DNA of 64,000 nucleotides from Antennarius striatus (taxonomy: Eukaryota > Chordata > Actinopteri > Lophiiformes > Antennariidae): positions 15,656,001-15,720,000 of the forward strand of contig NC_090782.1 of the NCBI RefSeq assembly GCF_040054535.1, given 5' to 3'. The notes beneath the pieces are model-generated. The model was not told where the DNA came from, did no database searches, and worked only from the letters and a program-made list of their open reading frames with translations. Below are positions 38,201 through 49,300 of the stretch, piece by piece. The translations under genes were made by a program, and so were the position numbers. Numbering within the stretch: position 1 is the stretch's first letter; each line of letters starts with the position of its first letter.

Positions 38201-39998
38201 CAAAGAATGAAAAATGAGAATTTTCAATTGTTTTTCAAAAGGTAAATGCCTAAATAATATTTGTCAATGTAAAATTGCCAAAAAATTTGTAGATTTCATC
38301 ATCTAAAATATAAAATATGATTGAATATCAAAGCTTCAGAGAACCTGAAACAAAAATCTCTGTATTGGAAGGGACAAGTCAAATAGCCAAAACTGGATGG
38401 TTGTGATTTCTGTCCCTTCAGACAGCACTGCACTCGAATTAGATCCTTCGTCTTCCTTCTGAAGTTCAGCACTATCTCCATATTTTTCGAGGAGTTCAGT
38501 GCCAGGTTGTTGTGGGAGCACCAGGTGGTGAGGTTCAGGACCTCCTCCCTGTGGGCTGACTCATCGCCATTTTTAATCAGTCCAATCACAGTAATGTCAT
38601 CAGCAAATTTAACGAAAAACTTGCCGCTGTTAATCAGGGCGCAGTCATGGGCGTAAAGGGTGTACAGAATTGGACTGAGTATGCAGCCCTGGTGGGCCCC
38701 AGTGCTCACAGTCAGGGTTGAGGGGTAGTAATCCCCCAGCCTGACTGACTGCCTGCGGTTTGTAGATACCCAGACCGTGCAGTTTGGTCTGCTCACAATG
38801 AGTGTATTAATGGCAGAACTGAAGTGCTAAAGCTATTGTCTGTGAACACAGTTTGTCATCACATCACAAATGACACTTGAAACTGACTTGTGATCAGTGT
38901 ACAATTAAAAGCAAGTATCTGTGATGGTACTGTTAGGGGGGTTAGTGCACTTGAGATGGGTAACCTGCACATTTCTGACAGATTTTGAGCACCATAAGAT
39001 GCCATACAGACAATTTCTTTTTCAGAACTGTCCTGCCTATGTTCCTGATTTGTCAACGACTGGAAATGTTTGATGCATTATGACATGTGAAATACAACAA
39101 AGGAGACCAAACTCTTGAGCAGCTACGATCATACATCAGTCAATAATGATGACGAACATTCCACTTTAAAAGTGGACAGGATCCAAACTTCAGTCATTGA
39201 AAGAAGTGATGATGCAGCACAGTGATAAATATGATCCTGTCACAACTTTGTTAAATTGTTTGCTGCCATCAAATTTAAAAGAGGATTTAATTTTCCAAAA
39301 GCAATTGAAATGATCAGCTTTTGACAGTTGAAGTGTTGTCTTACAATGATTTGCAAATCAATGCACAATGTTTTCACTTACATTTTACACAACATCCAAA
39401 CTTGTTTTGGAAAAGTTGTACATGTGATAACTTATCATATGTACAATGTACAAAATACAGTAAGATGAGATATTCCTTTATGAGTCCCACAGCGGAGAAA
39501 TTTCCGAAAATATCAACATTTCCTTTAAAATCAACAACAACACACAGCCAGTTTTTTATGTACTTTTTGTCACTTGGCCATGTTGCTATCTCGAGAAATA
39601 ATAATTACATTTGCAGAAACAGCAGAAGGGAAGTATTTTATCATTTACCTGAATGTTACGGGTTCTTGAATCTCTGAGGGAACTTCCACGGGGCTTTGAC
39701 ACAAGCTTGCCCTTGCTTTTACATTCTTTCTCAAAACTGTGAACAGTCTCTTCAAAGTTCTCGAACTTAAGATACTGCAAAAGGTGCAAAAACAAGCAAT
39801 GTGTCAATAACCCCATCTTATATAAAACAAGACGTATATGTGTTGAAGTCAAAATTATTAAGACGCTGATCTTGCATTTTGTAATCAATCTGATAAGAAA
39901 CTATAAAAAGGGATTGTTTTTACCTCCTTAATCATCCCAAGAAGATCGGCCTCAGTTGCCAAAATATCACCCATGTTATCTGTCTTCTTCGCACTCAT
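20312..39998 (-). CDS. armc9: ARMC9, LisH and armadillo repeat ciliary-base protein
   Basis: ARMC9 acts at the ciliary basal body; human mutations cause Joubert syndrome. I joined 23 coding exons, all in frame, into 778 aa (human long form about 818). Exons 5' to 3': 39998-39924, 39774-39649, 37870-37700, 37364-37209, 36963-36871, 36047-36023, 35836-35679, 35386-35288, 32445-32411, 32317-32206, 32019-31927, 31151-31061, 30964-30841, 30598-30459, 29605-29529, 29211-29137, 28311-28221, 28057-28008, 26450-26352, 26080-25965, 25163-25000, 22628-22485, 20334-20312. LisH motif at residues about 9-45 ([19 protein letters not shown]); coiled coil about 215-260 ([19 protein letters not shown]); armadillo-like helices about 350-575 ([40 protein letters not shown]); acidic stretch about 581-610; then [14 protein letters not shown] and a basic, Ser/Pro-rich tail ending SSQSKRR, like human SSQSHRK. 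Two start ATGs exist (39998 and 39974); an in-frame TAA at 40010-40008 closes the frame above them. The exon at 30841 has a weak GTTAAT donor; the last two acceptors are the least certain. Confidence 0.93.
20345..22480 (-). other. armc9 last intron
   Basis: It holds a common fish repeat fragment (AGAATCAGAATCCTTTATTAATCCCC at about 20925-20950), a second fragment at 21175-21300 (CATGCCAGATGCCCTTCGTGG, ATCTGGGCTTGGGACA) and a (TG)n tract at 21431-21457. No exon seen between the two terminal coding exons. Confidence 0.5.
22629..24999 (-). other. armc9 intron with two MARE/AP-1-like sites
   Basis: No coding exon is needed here, because the flanking exons join in frame as SLRH-AFASRPK. It contains TGCTGAGTCA at 22862-22871 and 23550-23559. 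The rest is unique AT-rich sequence. Confidence 0.5.
26586..26629. repeat. (AT)n microsatellite in armc9 intron
   Basis: Uninterrupted AT dinucleotides. Confidence 0.95.
28412..28745 (-). mobile_element. SINE-type repeat, copy E (reverse), near full length
   Basis: The best-preserved copy in the window: CTGAACCGCTTTATCCGCCG, GGAGCCTATCCCAGATG, GGAGAACCCACGCAGACAC, GGACTCGAACCCC (box B antisense), GCAACAGCGCTACCCACTGC and CACCACCGTGCCGCCC. It lies in the armc9 intron 28312-29136. Confidence 0.88.
28795..28895 (-). mobile_element. SINE-type repeat, copy F (reverse, partial)
   Basis: Only the 3' third of the family: TGTCCGCCGTCACAAGTCG, GTGCTGGAGCCTATCCCAGC. Fifty bases from copy E, same orientation. 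Confidence 0.75.
29221..29276. repeat. (AC)n microsatellite, 10 nt from an armc9 splice acceptor
   Basis: ACACGC units grading into pure AC. It begins about 10 bp from the minus-strand exon that ends at 29211, so on the transcribed strand the intron reads (GT)n just before the polypyrimidine tract and acceptor. Confidence 0.95.
32446..35287 (-). other. Large armc9 intron
   Basis: Joins PGT to [12 protein letters not shown] in frame. It holds the hAT-type MITE (33525-33830) and a purine-rich GAGGAAGAGGAAGAAG-type tract at about 34230-34305. No further exon recognised. Confidence 0.55.
33525..33830. mobile_element. Non-autonomous hAT-type DNA transposon (MITE), 306 bp
   Basis: The left end CAGGGGTGGACAAACTTTTT and the reversed right end (CAAGCATGGGTAACTCATGG, then GCCATGTGCAGCCCG) resemble hAT/Charlie termini such as CAGGGGTCGGCAAC...GGCCC. 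Candidate 8-bp target duplications are ATCTAAGG (33517-33524) and ATTTAGGT (33831-33838), matching at 5 of 8 positions, near the hAT-preferred NTCTAGAN. The interior is AT-rich and has no transposase. Confidence 0.7.
36023..36047 (-). other. armc9: armc9 25-nt microexon
   Basis: Acceptor AATGCAG and donor GTAACT flank 25 nt encoding KEGGKRTK plus one base. It fills exactly the gap between LLNLY (exon 36871-36963, phase 0) and [10 protein letters not shown] (exon 35679-35836, which needs one incoming base). Human ARMC9 reads IYKENGQSNKEILQQL here, so length and start (K-E-x-G) agree. Confidence 0.85.
38395..38800 (-). mobile_element. L2-like LINE reverse-transcriptase fragment in armc9 intron
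   Basis: On the minus strand: [38 protein letters not shown], then [16 protein letters not shown] and YREEV-like [20 protein letters not shown], then [12 protein letters not shown]. These are the palm blocks of CR1/L2-type reverse transcriptases, with the FADD catalytic box retained. The endonuclease and C-terminus are missing. Same orientation as armc9. Confidence 0.88.
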
Positions 39999-40194
39999 GT
40001 GAATTGTTTAATAAGTTCAAACGCTTGTGCTTCCAGCAAACCGTCTGCCGAGCCTATATGAAAACGACATAGCAGTGTAAATAGACACAATTTTAAATTG
40101 TGATCATCAATGATCAATTAAGGAAAGGGAATGCTGTAACCAACGAGCGACTAACTTGACAAGCTAATTAAAGAGGACATAAAATAGTTCTCAC

Positions 40195-40390
40195 CTTATT
40201 CGCAAATCATTTCAACAGCGAAGGAAGACTTTTATAGATTGTCAACCTGTTCAGCTGTAATAAACGTTAGAAAATCCATTTTTGTGGACTTTTATGGACT
40301 TTCCTTTACCCGTAAGCTAAAACCTTAGTCTACCCTAGCGACATTAGCTAGCAACCTTAGCTAGCAACTGTAAACACAGAGGACATTGAG
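40195..40390 (-). other. armc9: Predicted armc9 non-coding first exon
   Basis: Minus-strand donor AAG|GTGAGA at 40195/40194, and an acceptor-like TTTTCATATAG about 55-65 nt upstream of the start codon exon (near 40055). The 5' limit is unknown. Confidence 0.45.
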
Positions 40391-40640
40391 GCACCGAGCA
40401 ACCAAATGGCTTGGTACGACAGGCCGGAAAACAGATGAAACTGTCGTAAATAAGAACAAATCTATACCGTGAATATTTATCTTATTTCTAAACATTTATG
40501 CTAAATATTTTTTTATAATTAAATGTATATTAGTTAGCTGATTATTTGACAAAGTAGCAAAAGTACGTATACATTAAAACACATAATGCACATGCCACCG
40601 GCATCACAATACCGGAAGTAGTTTACATGTCAAGGGTTGA
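40380..40640. promoter_or_regulatory. Probable bidirectional promoter armc9 / polr2h
   Basis: It lies head-to-head between the predicted first exons of armc9 (minus) and polr2h (plus), under 500 bp apart. An ETS/GABP-type ACCGGAAGTA is at 40611-40620. The armc9 side has three GCAAC motifs (40351, 40364, 40398), the half-site of RFX X-boxes that often control ciliary genes. No TATA box. Confidence 0.5.
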
Positions 40641-40810
40641 TCACATTGTTTCCTCGCGGTAAAGTTATTCTGTCATGAAACGGATGAATGGAGTTTTGTT
40701 CAATAGGATATCTCACATAAGTGCACACATCAGAGATATACTCCCATAAAGGGCAACGGTGAATGCAGCGTTGGTCTTCCCACAGTAAAAGAACATTCAA
40801 TTTATTTGAG
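40630..40810 (+). other. polr2h: Predicted polr2h non-coding first exon
   Basis: It ends in a strong donor, TTTGAG|GTAAGCT (exon end 40810). The next good acceptor in the transcript is at 42633. The 5' limit is inferred. Confidence 0.5.
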
Positions 40811-42633
40811 GTAAGCTGGGGAAATATGCCCTCAACATGCTCCAGCTAGCAGCTAGCCTGATATAGAAAGTTGCAGTCCTCACTATTGCTAGTAAATCTA
40901 TTTCAGGGAGCACTGTTGATATACTAACGCATAGTAACAGCATTAGTGTTTGGTTTATAACGTCATGGAGTCTCTTTTCATGTTTTAGATGCGATCCTCT
41001 AATAGGATCATCGTCATTGAGCTGGGGTGCACATACAATTGTTGGTGTCGTTCTCAAAGTGCCTGGAGATGTTAATTGGTGCTCGCTATTTGCACTGCAT
41101 GAAACAGATCACTGTACAGATATAGATCATACAGATCACTGTATTCACTTATAGTAATTGGAATGGCAGATAATAGCCCTAATATATTCCTATTTGGCAG
41201 TGCTTTTCTTCATTCTTATTTAATTTAAAAAAAACATTCTCGAAATAAAAGTTAAGTTTGTATTAAATTATGTTAGACTGACTAATATTTCATGCTGTGG
41301 AATGTGAAAAGTGCAGATAGCACATCAAGAAGGTGAACTTGTCCAATGAACTTATTTTATGGTTAAAAAAAATGGCTGGTCTGGGAACTATTATGTGGAT
41401 TTTACATTTGCTATCCCAACACTTCACAGTGTCGGTGGTTCAATGTCGACAAAAGAAGAAAGCAGGTTCATAGCTTTGTTGTCACACCATCTCACAATGA
41501 TGCTGTTGTCCTGGTTTATAATGAAATTCAGAGACCTTCTTCCCTTTTTCTTCAAATCTGTTTTAGCAATAATGTTGCAGTCTTTTACTCTGTTTATTCA
41601 GACTGTGAATATGTAATATTTTCCTTTCTTTCAAGTGGTCCACCAATGGAACCAATATACCTGTAATGTAGTTGTCTGTAAAGACTGAGATTTTTTTTTC
41701 CTGCTGGAAGGGATGGGGTTATTTTCAGGACAACAGCTCCAGCGGTTCCATCATCAGATTTTGCTTGGTCTGAATTTTCTTCCCCTTGGTAAATGTCAGT
41801 GTAATAAAAAACCCCCACCTTGCCCTGCACATCTCCACATCTTAAACCCACACTTGTGAGGTTTTGCTGGAATGTGCATGCTAAGGCACCTTAATTTAAT
41901 CAACAGTAAGAACTTTTTCATTTTATGCAAATCATTTTTTAAACTTTTTTTTGTAACCATAGCACGAGTTCCCAAAGGTTATCTTTCTTTAAATCATCAG
42001 ACCCATTGTAGTTGTGCTGGAAGTTAATCTGTGTCAGCAATTTTAAGAATAAATCTCAAGACATCGCATCACAAACAGCTGACTGCTTTGTCTTCATCTT
42101 CTAATAGGATCGTACATTTGTACTAACTCTATTTGCATGTTTCCTGTAGCAATTTCCTGTAGCATTTTCTCAGTCACAAAATCTTTAAAATACGTGTATG
42201 GTGTCCAGTCAAGCCTGTCTTCAGCATCTTTCTCAACTATACAATAACTGAAGGTTTAAACATGTTTTTCTTCCACTGATATGCTTTCCTTTTCACTACT
42301 ACACTAACCTGTTCCACACTTTCATTTTGTAAATCCCCCTCATCACTATTATCCGAGTTTTCCTCAGTACACAAACAGTAGGTGTAACAAGTGGTTAACA
42401 GGTGTTACAAACTTTTAACTGAAAAGTTTAAAAAATGAATTTGCAAATCCTACAAATGACATGTTTTTTAAATTACATTTTCAAAATGATCAGATTACAT
42501 TACATATACACATTACAATATATTTGAAGTTGAAATCTTCCTGGGTATGTCAATTGTGTTCAATTAACTTTTTTACTTCTTTTTCTTTATCAAAAACATA
42601 CATGTCAGTATCTTTTCTTTTCCAATTTCACAG
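40811..42633 (+). other. polr2h first intron
   Basis: AT-rich intron from GTAAGC to TTTCACAG. Open frames inside (about 40797-41057, 41359-41616, 41594-41851) show no family motif. Confidence 0.5.
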
Positions 42634-42649
42634 CTCAAGACTCTGATAG

Positions 42650-44334
<1,685 letters not shown>

Positions 44335-44435
44335 AAGTCAACTCAACATTACCCTGGTCCTTCCTCTGTTACAGTCACAGTCATACTCAACTGAAGACAG
44401 AAGGGAGGAGAAGCTGTCTGACTGAACACACGCTA

Positions 44436-44570
44436 AATAAATCACAACTTTTTATTTTGGATTTTTTTTTTTTTTTTTATGCTAACAGTTACAAAATGGT
44501 TCCCCTGTGGACTATGGATAAAAGGCTGGAAATTGCTGCAACATCAGCCTAGTGACTAAATGTAAATAAA
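44436..44570 (+). terminator. polr2h: polr2h poly(A) signals
   Basis: Two AATAAA hexamers, at 44436-44441 and 44565-44570, about 100 and 230 nt after the stop codon; either could be used. Confidence 0.75.
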
Positions 44571-44599
44571 AATTTCTTTTGTATAACATGATTCTCTAA

Positions 44600-46000
44600 A
44601 TTTTGTTTTGCTTAGATCAGGTTTTCTCTTGTCATATTTTCATGTATGTGTGATTTGTGTATGCCGAACATACAGGAATCACTTTGTACGTATCACACAT
44701 CGTGTCAATTCGTGATGACACACCCCCCTTAGCCATCACTGGCTGCAGGTGATCACGCTACATAGATAAGCCAACCTGTGCTACATGGGATTTTGCGCAC
44801 TCAGTAGTTGATTTATGCCTGTCATGATGGAACGTCATCTGATTGCTTTCTTAATATTTTAATTCATAGTAACTATGTTGAGCACAAAAAGAAAGTGGTT
44901 GGAAGAATATGTGCAACGTGAATTTACATGTACTGTATAACGGAACGTGATGGGAGTCAGTGTTCTGCATGATTTGAATGTCAAGATGAGCAACTCAAGT
45001 TTCCCACTGGCAGAAATAAAGGAATGCTTCCTTAAGCTGCATGGAAAACAAAAGAAACAGACTTTCCTGTGAAAATAAGAGTAGCACTTGCCAAGGTGAA
45101 GCCACGCATATCTGAACTGGTCTCTCAATAACAACAGCAGAAGTCACACTGATTTGCAGTTAGGTCATTTCATGTGAGTTCATGCACTGTCTTGGTTTTG
45201 TTATTTGGAAAAGGTGACATCAATACACCAGTAAAACATACAGTATACTTATGTCTTAAATTGGAAAAAAAAATTTTTTTTACAGAAGGGTTTGGTGAGT
45301 GAGCATATGAAACCCGCAGGGAGCAGTACCTCCAACAAGTTTAGGAACCACTGCCTTAAAGGTATTTGAATGAGACATGATGTCTGGATGTACTGGCAAA
45401 TACTTTGGGGAAATTAAGATTTTTGCCCAGCTCTCTGATAACTTCTATTATCCAACTTGAGGAAGGCAACAGTTCTATATTTGTTTGGATGGAAGTAAGC
45501 TGAAATGTGGACACTCAGGAGACAGAAAATTGAATTAAGGGTGTAGAAGCTGCTTTTGTGTGCAGCACAGATTCCCCGTTGTTCGTGGTAATAGGTGTCA
45601 CAGGATTGGGAACAAATCTGCAAATGACTGACATGTGGTTGGGAAGTTGTGAGTGCATTAACATGATGTAGGAAATGTGTAGCTCTTATTGAAGGTAATT
45701 TCTATTTTACAAATTTACTGCATTTTTGTGGTATTCTGAAATTTTATTTTTTACTGAAAATTCTTGTTTTGTGCTGATTATCACTGACAAATTGTAGCAC
45801 ATTTTTCTCAGGGATAAATGATCTTTTACAAATGGTTAAACGTTATGCTATAACGCCCCAAAGGAGGTCGGACTATGCACTTATTTTTAAGATAAGTTGA
45901 ACAGTTGTGTAAAGCAAAATGACTTTATATAAAAAAAGAAACGATGTACTTACTGTATGTACCACACATTACCCACGTTGCCCCCCCCCTCCTTCTCTGT
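44600..46000. other. Intergenic DNA with a hAT terminal fragment
   Basis: Mostly unique AT-rich sequence. At about 45280-45353 the antisense reading GCAGTGGTTCCTAAACTTG resembles the CAGTGGTTCTCAAACT terminus of hAT-type MITEs; I could not find the partner end. No gene seen. Confidence 0.45.
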
Positions 46001-46320
46001 ACCGGATATGACGTAACTCATTCACACAACGCAATGGCGTCACGGTGACGGTTGTTGGTGAGCGGTGAGTGATCGTCCCGGCTGGGATCTCCAGCCACAC
46101 TGACATAAAACATGTGTCCAACGTTCTGAAAGTTACCTGAAGCGTAATCCAGTCCTGTCGGCTGGTAGTTGTTTGTTCCTGTATTCATCTTTGATCGGAC
46201 GCACTGCTTTTGGAGACGATGTCAATCTCGGCTGAGACCTGAATGGATATTTGTGTTCGACAACAATAATAACAACAACCTGTCACACTGGATAAGGAAG
46301 AATACAACGAGCCCAACACG
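46000..46320 (+). promoter_or_regulatory. Promoter/5' UTR region of the MFSD8-like gene
   Basis: CpG-enriched sequence just upstream of the start codon with a CRE-like TGACGTAA at 46009-46016 and an exact inverted repeat GTCACGGTGAC at 46039-46049. That repeat resembles the lysosomal CLEAR/E-box palindrome GTCACGTGAC with one extra central base. The transcription start is not defined. Confidence 0.4.
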
Positions 46321-49300
46321 ATGGATAATCGCCGGAAAAGGAAGCTGACATTTTTAACAATTGGTTTGATTTTTCTTCTCAGCGGCGTGGAATATGGTAA
46401 AACGTTTCTAAGACAACTTACGAATGAACATCTGAATGATAAAACTATTGTGCATAAAGTTACCATTAGTCACACTTAACCAAATCAGCTGAAGGTCATC
46501 CCGGCTGGTGATGATGATGCCATCGGGACGCACACCGGGGCAGGAGTCTCCAGGTTTGCCCCAGGATATGTAGGAGGGTGTGTGTGTCTGTCTCTCAGCG
46601 GGCATGGGGACGTGTCATCCATCCGTCCGTCCGTCCGTCCATCCATTCATTCATCCTTCCATTCATTTGACTTGTTGGGTTTTTGCTTTTGATTTATTTT
46701 TTTGCCAAGATAATAGGACATTTACACAGATAATGATGGTTTGACTGATTTTCCTGTGACACATGTTGAGGCTTTTTCTCTCTCTCATTTTTGTCTGTCA
46801 TGTGCATGCATGGCAGAGAACACACAATATGATACCAAACAGGACTAGGAAATCAGTAATAACACACATCAGAATTATATCCACACCTCGCCTCGTTGTG
46901 ATTCATTAAACTTATGACTGTTGGTATTGGTTGCATTGTTTATTTATTTTTCATCACCAGTTATTATTGTCAGTGAAGTTGGATTTTCACAGTCATTTTT
47001 GTTATTTGTCCATAGGCATGATTACTTACAAAGTTATAAATGACTACAACTTTGCTGAAATGTTTGTGAGTAAGGACCAAGAAACAATCCATGAAACTTT
47101 GGGGCATCATCAGATTCCTTGATCAATCCTTTATCCTCTATCTTTTATCATCTTTTGGATCCATCCTTTTGTTCTTAAAGCATGTTTGCTGAGCTTGTAG
47201 TACCTCCCAGCAAGACAGTGTGGGTTGGATTCTGGCTGAAGGCCTGGATCTTTTCTGCATTGAGTTTTTGCATATCTCCCCATGTCAACATGGATTCTTT
47301 CTAGCTTCCTGCTGCTACCAAACATTGGAACATCTGAAGGCTTTTGCATTTCTGCTTCCATATTCATGGTTAATGTCTACACTGGTTAGTCAAAACTAAC
47401 AAAAACACCAGGCAATAAATGTGATGTGGATATAAGTAAATTTCCAAATCTGGCTATCATTCTATTCATTATATGAATTAGAATTTTATATTTTCAAGAG
47501 AGATAAATTATAATCTTACAATGCTTTTAGTGTGATTACATGATGAGAAAAAGAGTTATATTGGAGGTTCACATCCTCTGAGTGCTGTGTGGTTATATGT
47601 TGATTAACCCCCCTGTATTTTTCTGACATGACCGTGTGTCCTATGATCTTGTGATTGGATTAGAACTGTACTAAGTCAGCATTGTCCTTAGCATATGTGA
47701 TAACATTGCTGGAGGGATTGACAGGGAGGTGGAAAACCTGCAACCTAAATCATTTTTTCCAGGCTGCAACCACAATTAAAACAACACCAATATGCAAGTA
47801 TATGTTTTATTTCAAGGACCGCCTTTAAATGTAATCTGAACCTTCAACAAAAACAAACAGACAGACACTAATGTTGTGTGATTGCAGATTAACAGATCCG
47901 CACATTTAATTGAATTTTCTGCTTTACACATTGTGCTTGTGTGACAATACTCATACACATACAGAGTCTTATTATATTCCATTAATTCCATATAGGATGT
48001 ATGACAAAACTGACTCATGAGTTAGACAGTGTAGGTAAAGCAGATGATGTGTAAACTTGCCGTTTCTAATTGAATGCTGTATGTGATGGTATACAAACTA
48101 AACTCTGCATACCTCTGTCTCCCCAGCTGTGATATTACCGACAATATGGATGTACTTGCAAACTTTAGATGCAGCACCTTACTTCCTGGGTTTGACTTTG
48201 TCAGCATTTAGCTTGAGTGGCCTACTGTCAGGACCACTGTTTGGCCTTTGGTCTGACAGAACAGGGAACACTAAGAAGATCATCTTGTTTTCCAACATTT
48301 TTGAAATAATTGGTAAGTCCACACATGTTCTGAATTTCAATAATATTAGATAATTAACTTTTGGTTTTCATGTATATGTCAATTTGTCTCTACCCTTTTA
48401 TACCACACAGGTAATTTCATGTACTTCATGGGCTTCTCCAAGTGGCTCTTACTATCAAGCAGGCTGGTGGCAGGTGAATCTGCACAAACTGCACAACCGA
48501 GCTTGACAGGGACACTGAACTTTAAATTTGTACACAGCTACAAACCAAAAGTGTTCCAGCTGTTGTTGCTATCATCAAAATTTACATGGACTTATCATTT
48601 TTAAACAATCACTATTATAATTTCAGTATTGAATATTTAGACTGTATCTGTCTTTGTACTATTTTCAATTAAATATCAAGTTTTTTGTAAATCGTCACAT
48701 TCAGTTTTATTTACATTTTGCACATTGTCCCTACTTTTATGGAAATAGGCTTGCATTTATGGACAGTAATGTTGAGTCAAATATAATTCCAAAACTTTAG
48801 TTATCTACTCCGAAATTCCATATATTAACCTCAGTGTTGCAATTTTTTGCATGAAATATTCCTTTCTCAGGTGTTGGCACAGGTGCTGGCTCATCTATCT
48901 TTGGTTTCCTGACCAGGACCACTGCCCCAGAGGACCGGGCCACCGTTTTTGCTGCTATCATGGCATGTCGACAAGTTGGCTTGTTGATTGGTCAGTGTGC
49001 CTCTGCATTCTGATGATAAAACCTTAAAGACTACCTGCTGATAAGTTGAATTAGTCTTAGTTTTACTGGTTTGATTTTGTTTAACACAGAAAGTAAAATA
49101 ATATGCTGATAATCGTATAGCGTATGTTAAATAATACTGCGTTATGATAATGCACATATGTGCTGTTGATTTTAGGTTAATCTTTTTTATATTAAATGTA
49201 ATGTGTGACTTGAGGTTAATGGGTGGCATTGGATTAAAATGTTTTAACTCTCTATTTAACATAGGTCCAGCATTTAACCTCTTCTTGAGACTATGTGATT

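Larger units (their letters stand above)
46397..48126 (+). other. First intron of the MFSD8-like gene
   Basis: Contains a CCGT/CCAT/CATT tetranucleotide tract (46619-46669) and a decayed SINE-type copy (47190-47360). No exon seen. Confidence 0.55.

Noticed and set aside
38299..38796. 165-codon minus-strand frame as a host gene
   Set aside because: It is an L2-type reverse-transcriptase fragment.
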